Part shown: piece by piece, positions 59,695 to 64,000 of the stretch | Numbering within the stretch: position 1 is the first letter of the stretch | How the letters are laid out: the number at the start of each line of letters is the position of its first letter | DNA from: Anaerolineae bacterium | GTDB lineage: Bacteria > Chloroflexota > Anaerolineae > Aggregatilineales > Phototrophicaceae | DNA: 64,000 nt | Direction: 5' to 3' | NCBI GenBank assembly: GCA_022824465.1 | Contig: JAJDZV010000009.1 | Coordinates: forward strand, 62,001-126,000 | The notes under the pieces: model-generated | What the model saw: only the letters and a program-made list of their open reading frames with translations | Told to the model about the DNA's origin: nothing | The model's database searches: none | Position numbers and translations under genes: made by a program

Positions 59695-60558
59695 CTAGGG
59701 ATTGTCGTAGTCGACGTGCACCGGCTGGATTTTGGGGCGGCCGCGGTGGTCTAGCGTCAGGCGACCGGCTGGCTTTACAATGTCGTGCGGAAAGAAGAGC
59801 AGAGCGCCGGTTTCCAGCGCCCAAGTCTGCCAGTGACGCTTGGTCTCGAGTGTGATCAGCGGTTCGACATCATAGGCGGTCATCCAGGCGAGGCGCTCGA
59901 AGTGGATCGCCATCGACGCCAAATCGCAGAGGAAGGCGGCATGCTGGCCGGCGCTCTCGATGCGGACGCTCATGTGCGCCGGCGTGTGCCCGGGCGTGAC
60001 GATCGCGGTGACTCCGGGGACGATCTCGCTGTCGCCGTCAAGCAGTTGGAGCTGCCCCGACTCGAACAGGGGAAGGAAGTTGGCGGGCAAGTAGGTGGCG
60101 CGCGTGCGCTCGTTGGGGCGGGCGGCGTCTTCATACTCGCGGCGCTGCACCAGGTAGGTTGCCTTCGGGAAGGCAGGTTCGCGAATGCCGTCAGCGTTCA
60201 AGCGAAAGTTGCCGCTGCAGTGGTCGTCGTGCAGGTGCGTGTCGATGACGATGTCGATGTCGGCGGATGAAGTGCCCAGCGCGGCCAAGCCAGTCTGCGT
60301 GCCGTCGAAGCGCGTGATATGACGGCGCGCTCGCTGTGTTTCGCTGAGGCAATTGCCGAAGCCGGCATCAATGATGATGTTCACGCCAGCGGCGCGGACG
60401 AGCAGGTTGTGATTGGCGGACTTGATCAGGTGGCGCTCGTCGGCGCTGTAATAACGCGACCATAGCGCGCGCGGAACCAAGCCAAATACTCCGCCCGGGT
60501 CCATATAACTGACGGCGTCGTTGAAGAGATAGATTTCAATGTCGCCGATGCGGAACAT
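59695..60558 (-). CDS. MBL-fold metallo-hydrolase
   Basis: 287 residues from ATG 60558 (the frame opens to 60651 inside secA). Metal-binding motif THLHDDHCSG (HxHxDH), a later His in TPGHTPAHMSVR, Asp in FLCDLASMAIHF, and a C-terminal His in LFFPHDIV. The start IEIYLFNDAVSYMDPGGVFG is typical of the N-acyl-homoserine-lactonase/PqsE-like group of MBL proteins; lactonase activity is only possible, not shown. It starts 15 bases after secA on the same strand and is likely co-transcribed. Confidence 0.86.
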   Translation of the reverse strand: MFRIGDIEIYLFNDAVSYMDPGGVFGLVPRALWSRYYSADERHLIKSANHNLLVRAAGVNIIIDAGFGNCLSETQRARRHITRFDGTQTGLAALGTSSADIDIVIDTHLHDDHCSGNFRLNADGIREPAFPKATYLVQRREYEDAARPNERTRATYLPANFLPLFESGQLQLLDGDSEIVPGVTAIVTPGHTPAHMSVRIESAGQHAAFLCDLASMAIHFERLAWMTAYDVEPLITLETKRHWQTWALETGALLFFPHDIVKPAGRLTLDHRGRPKIQPVHVDYDNP

Positions 60559-60572
60559 TGATCGCTGGGACC

Positions 60573-63380
<2,808 letters not shown>

Positions 63381-63417
63381 GGGTCCTCGCGCAATCTGGG
63401 TTGGCTGGCTAGGCTTG

Positions 63418-63426
63418 ATTATATCA
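63418..63426 (-). promoter_or_regulatory. Extended -10 promoter of secA
   Basis: Minus strand TGATATAAT: perfect TATAAT with TGn, 38 bases before the secA ATG. Confidence 0.5.
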
Positions 63427-63465
63427 TACGAGCGTTGACGAGCTTTCGACGCAGGCTTCCGCCCA

Positions 63466-64000
63466 TCAGTGCCTCGATACGAGCATGCTTCGCAGGCGGA
63501 CGATCAGTCCGGATATCTGGCGACGGAAAAGCAAATAGACGACGAAGGCTAGAGCCGTCCCGACATAAAGGAGCAGAAGAACATCCTGGCTTTGCGCCGC
63601 CCGGCTTCCGATGAGCACGAAGATGTATGTCGGGATCAAGCCGCCGATAAAGGAGACGGCGATATAGACCAAGAGCCGGATATGCCCGAAGCCGACGGCA
63701 TAGCTGATGAAATCGTAGACAGAAAAGAGCAGCAGCCGCGCCGCCAAGAGCGACTTCCAATCATCGAGATAGCGTTCGTAGAAACGGTCAATGCGCAGCA
63801 GTGCCTCGGCGCCGACGAAGCGTCTGACGATGCGCCTTCCTAGCAGCCGGGCGATCAAGACATTGATGGCCCCGCCAATCACCTCGCCCACAACCGAATA
63901 AAGTGTGCCGGGAATCACGCCGAATACGACGCCGGAAGCGAACTGGATGGGACCGGCCGAGAGCGGGGCGAAGGTGAAGGTCAGCGCTTTGAGGCTGACG
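63466..64000 (-). CDS. TVP38/DedA-like (SNARE-associated/VTT) membrane protein, 5' truncated by window
   Basis: The frame is open from the window edge to a stop at 63466-63468, so the N terminus is missing. Visible residues include FAPLSAGPIQFASGVVFG, the characteristic loop GTLYSVVGEVIGGAINVLIARLLGRR (Gly-rich, ending in R-x-x-GR), a soluble helix RIDRFYERYLDDW, and three later TM segments (LLLFSVYDFISYAVGF, IAVSFIGGLIPTYIFVL, LLYVGTALAFVVYLLF). This matches the VTT-domain family of lipid-scramblase-like proteins. Role in membrane homeostasis is inferred. It ends 40 bases upstream of the secA promoter, on the same strand. Confidence 0.8.
   Translation of the reverse strand, partial: VSLKALTFTFAPLSAGPIQFASGVVFGVIPGTLYSVVGEVIGGAINVLIARLLGRRIVRRFVGAEALLRIDRFYERYLDDWKSLLAARLLLFSVYDFISYAVGFGHIRLLVYIAVSFIGGLIPTYIFVLIGSRAAQSQDVLLLLYVGTALAFVVYLLFRRQISGLIVRLRSMLVSRH

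Overview
This window reads as a GC-rich chromosomal segment from a member of the Chloroflexota, probably Anaerolineae or a related class. This is inferred from gene content, not from any rRNA marker. The pointers are a foldase with a Thr-Pro-rich linker, a secreted SH3-type protein, an FhaA/FhaB-like FHA pair beside a SEDS protein and a penicillin-binding-like protein, rpsF-rpsR without ssb between them, and small GC-rich palindromic repeats between genes. I saw no tRNA, rRNA, CRISPR array, transposase or prophage.

Layout. 1-6905: an envelope-polysaccharide operon (end of gmd, tatD, two glycosyltransferases, a YfhO-like membrane protein, an O-antigen-ligase-like protein). 6880-9116: rpsF-rpsR with a candidate autoregulatory leader, then a membrane-anchored PPIase. 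9250-14138: a cell-wall cluster (FhaA-like, FhaB-like, mtnP, SEDS, PBP-like) in which the PBP-like protein has lost all three catalytic motifs. 14128-17295: a 1055-residue Asp-box propeller protein. 17456-19464: an AT-richer RloA/RloB-type pair. 19461-23623: a UGT-type glycosyltransferase and uvrA, the latter behind a 12-bp-arm palindrome. 24040-29807: glutaryl-CoA dehydrogenase, a small metal-binding protein, a methyltransferase, queG and an amidase. 30145-33054: an AT-rich TrlF-type PHP/ATPase gene. 33109-38061: CopA, a secreted SH3 protein, a DHFR-like reductase and methylmalonyl-CoA epimerase. 38370-41862: acyl-CoA dehydrogenase, quinone oxidoreductase, an unknown protein and a CYTH protein. 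41883-42847: an AT-rich TIR gene followed by the fossil end of a GC-rich TIR homologue. 43085-46734: a biotin-dependent acyl-CoA carboxylase operon. 46834-50665: two GT39-like membrane proteins. 50667-54488: CHAD protein, SDR, YbaK and PfkA. 54658-64000: DnaE, MutM, an MBL hydrolase, SecA and the end of a TVP38-like membrane protein.

How the genes fit together. Glutaryl-CoA dehydrogenase, the second acyl-CoA dehydrogenase, the acyl-CoA carboxylase and methylmalonyl-CoA epimerase suggest catabolism of amino or fatty acids through propionyl-CoA and methylmalonyl-CoA. The FHA/SEDS/PBP-like block points to phospho-dependent control of wall synthesis with a non-catalytic PBP partner. Three scattered AT-rich units (RloA/B, TrlF, TIR) look like separately acquired defence genes.

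Most promising observations: the catalytically dead PBP partnered with an apparently intact SEDS protein; the TIR gene whose last 24 bases are repeated exactly at the end of a GC-rich remnant; a repeat inserted in frame into an acyl-CoA dehydrogenase; a phased operator-like array before the amidase; and the uvrA palindrome.
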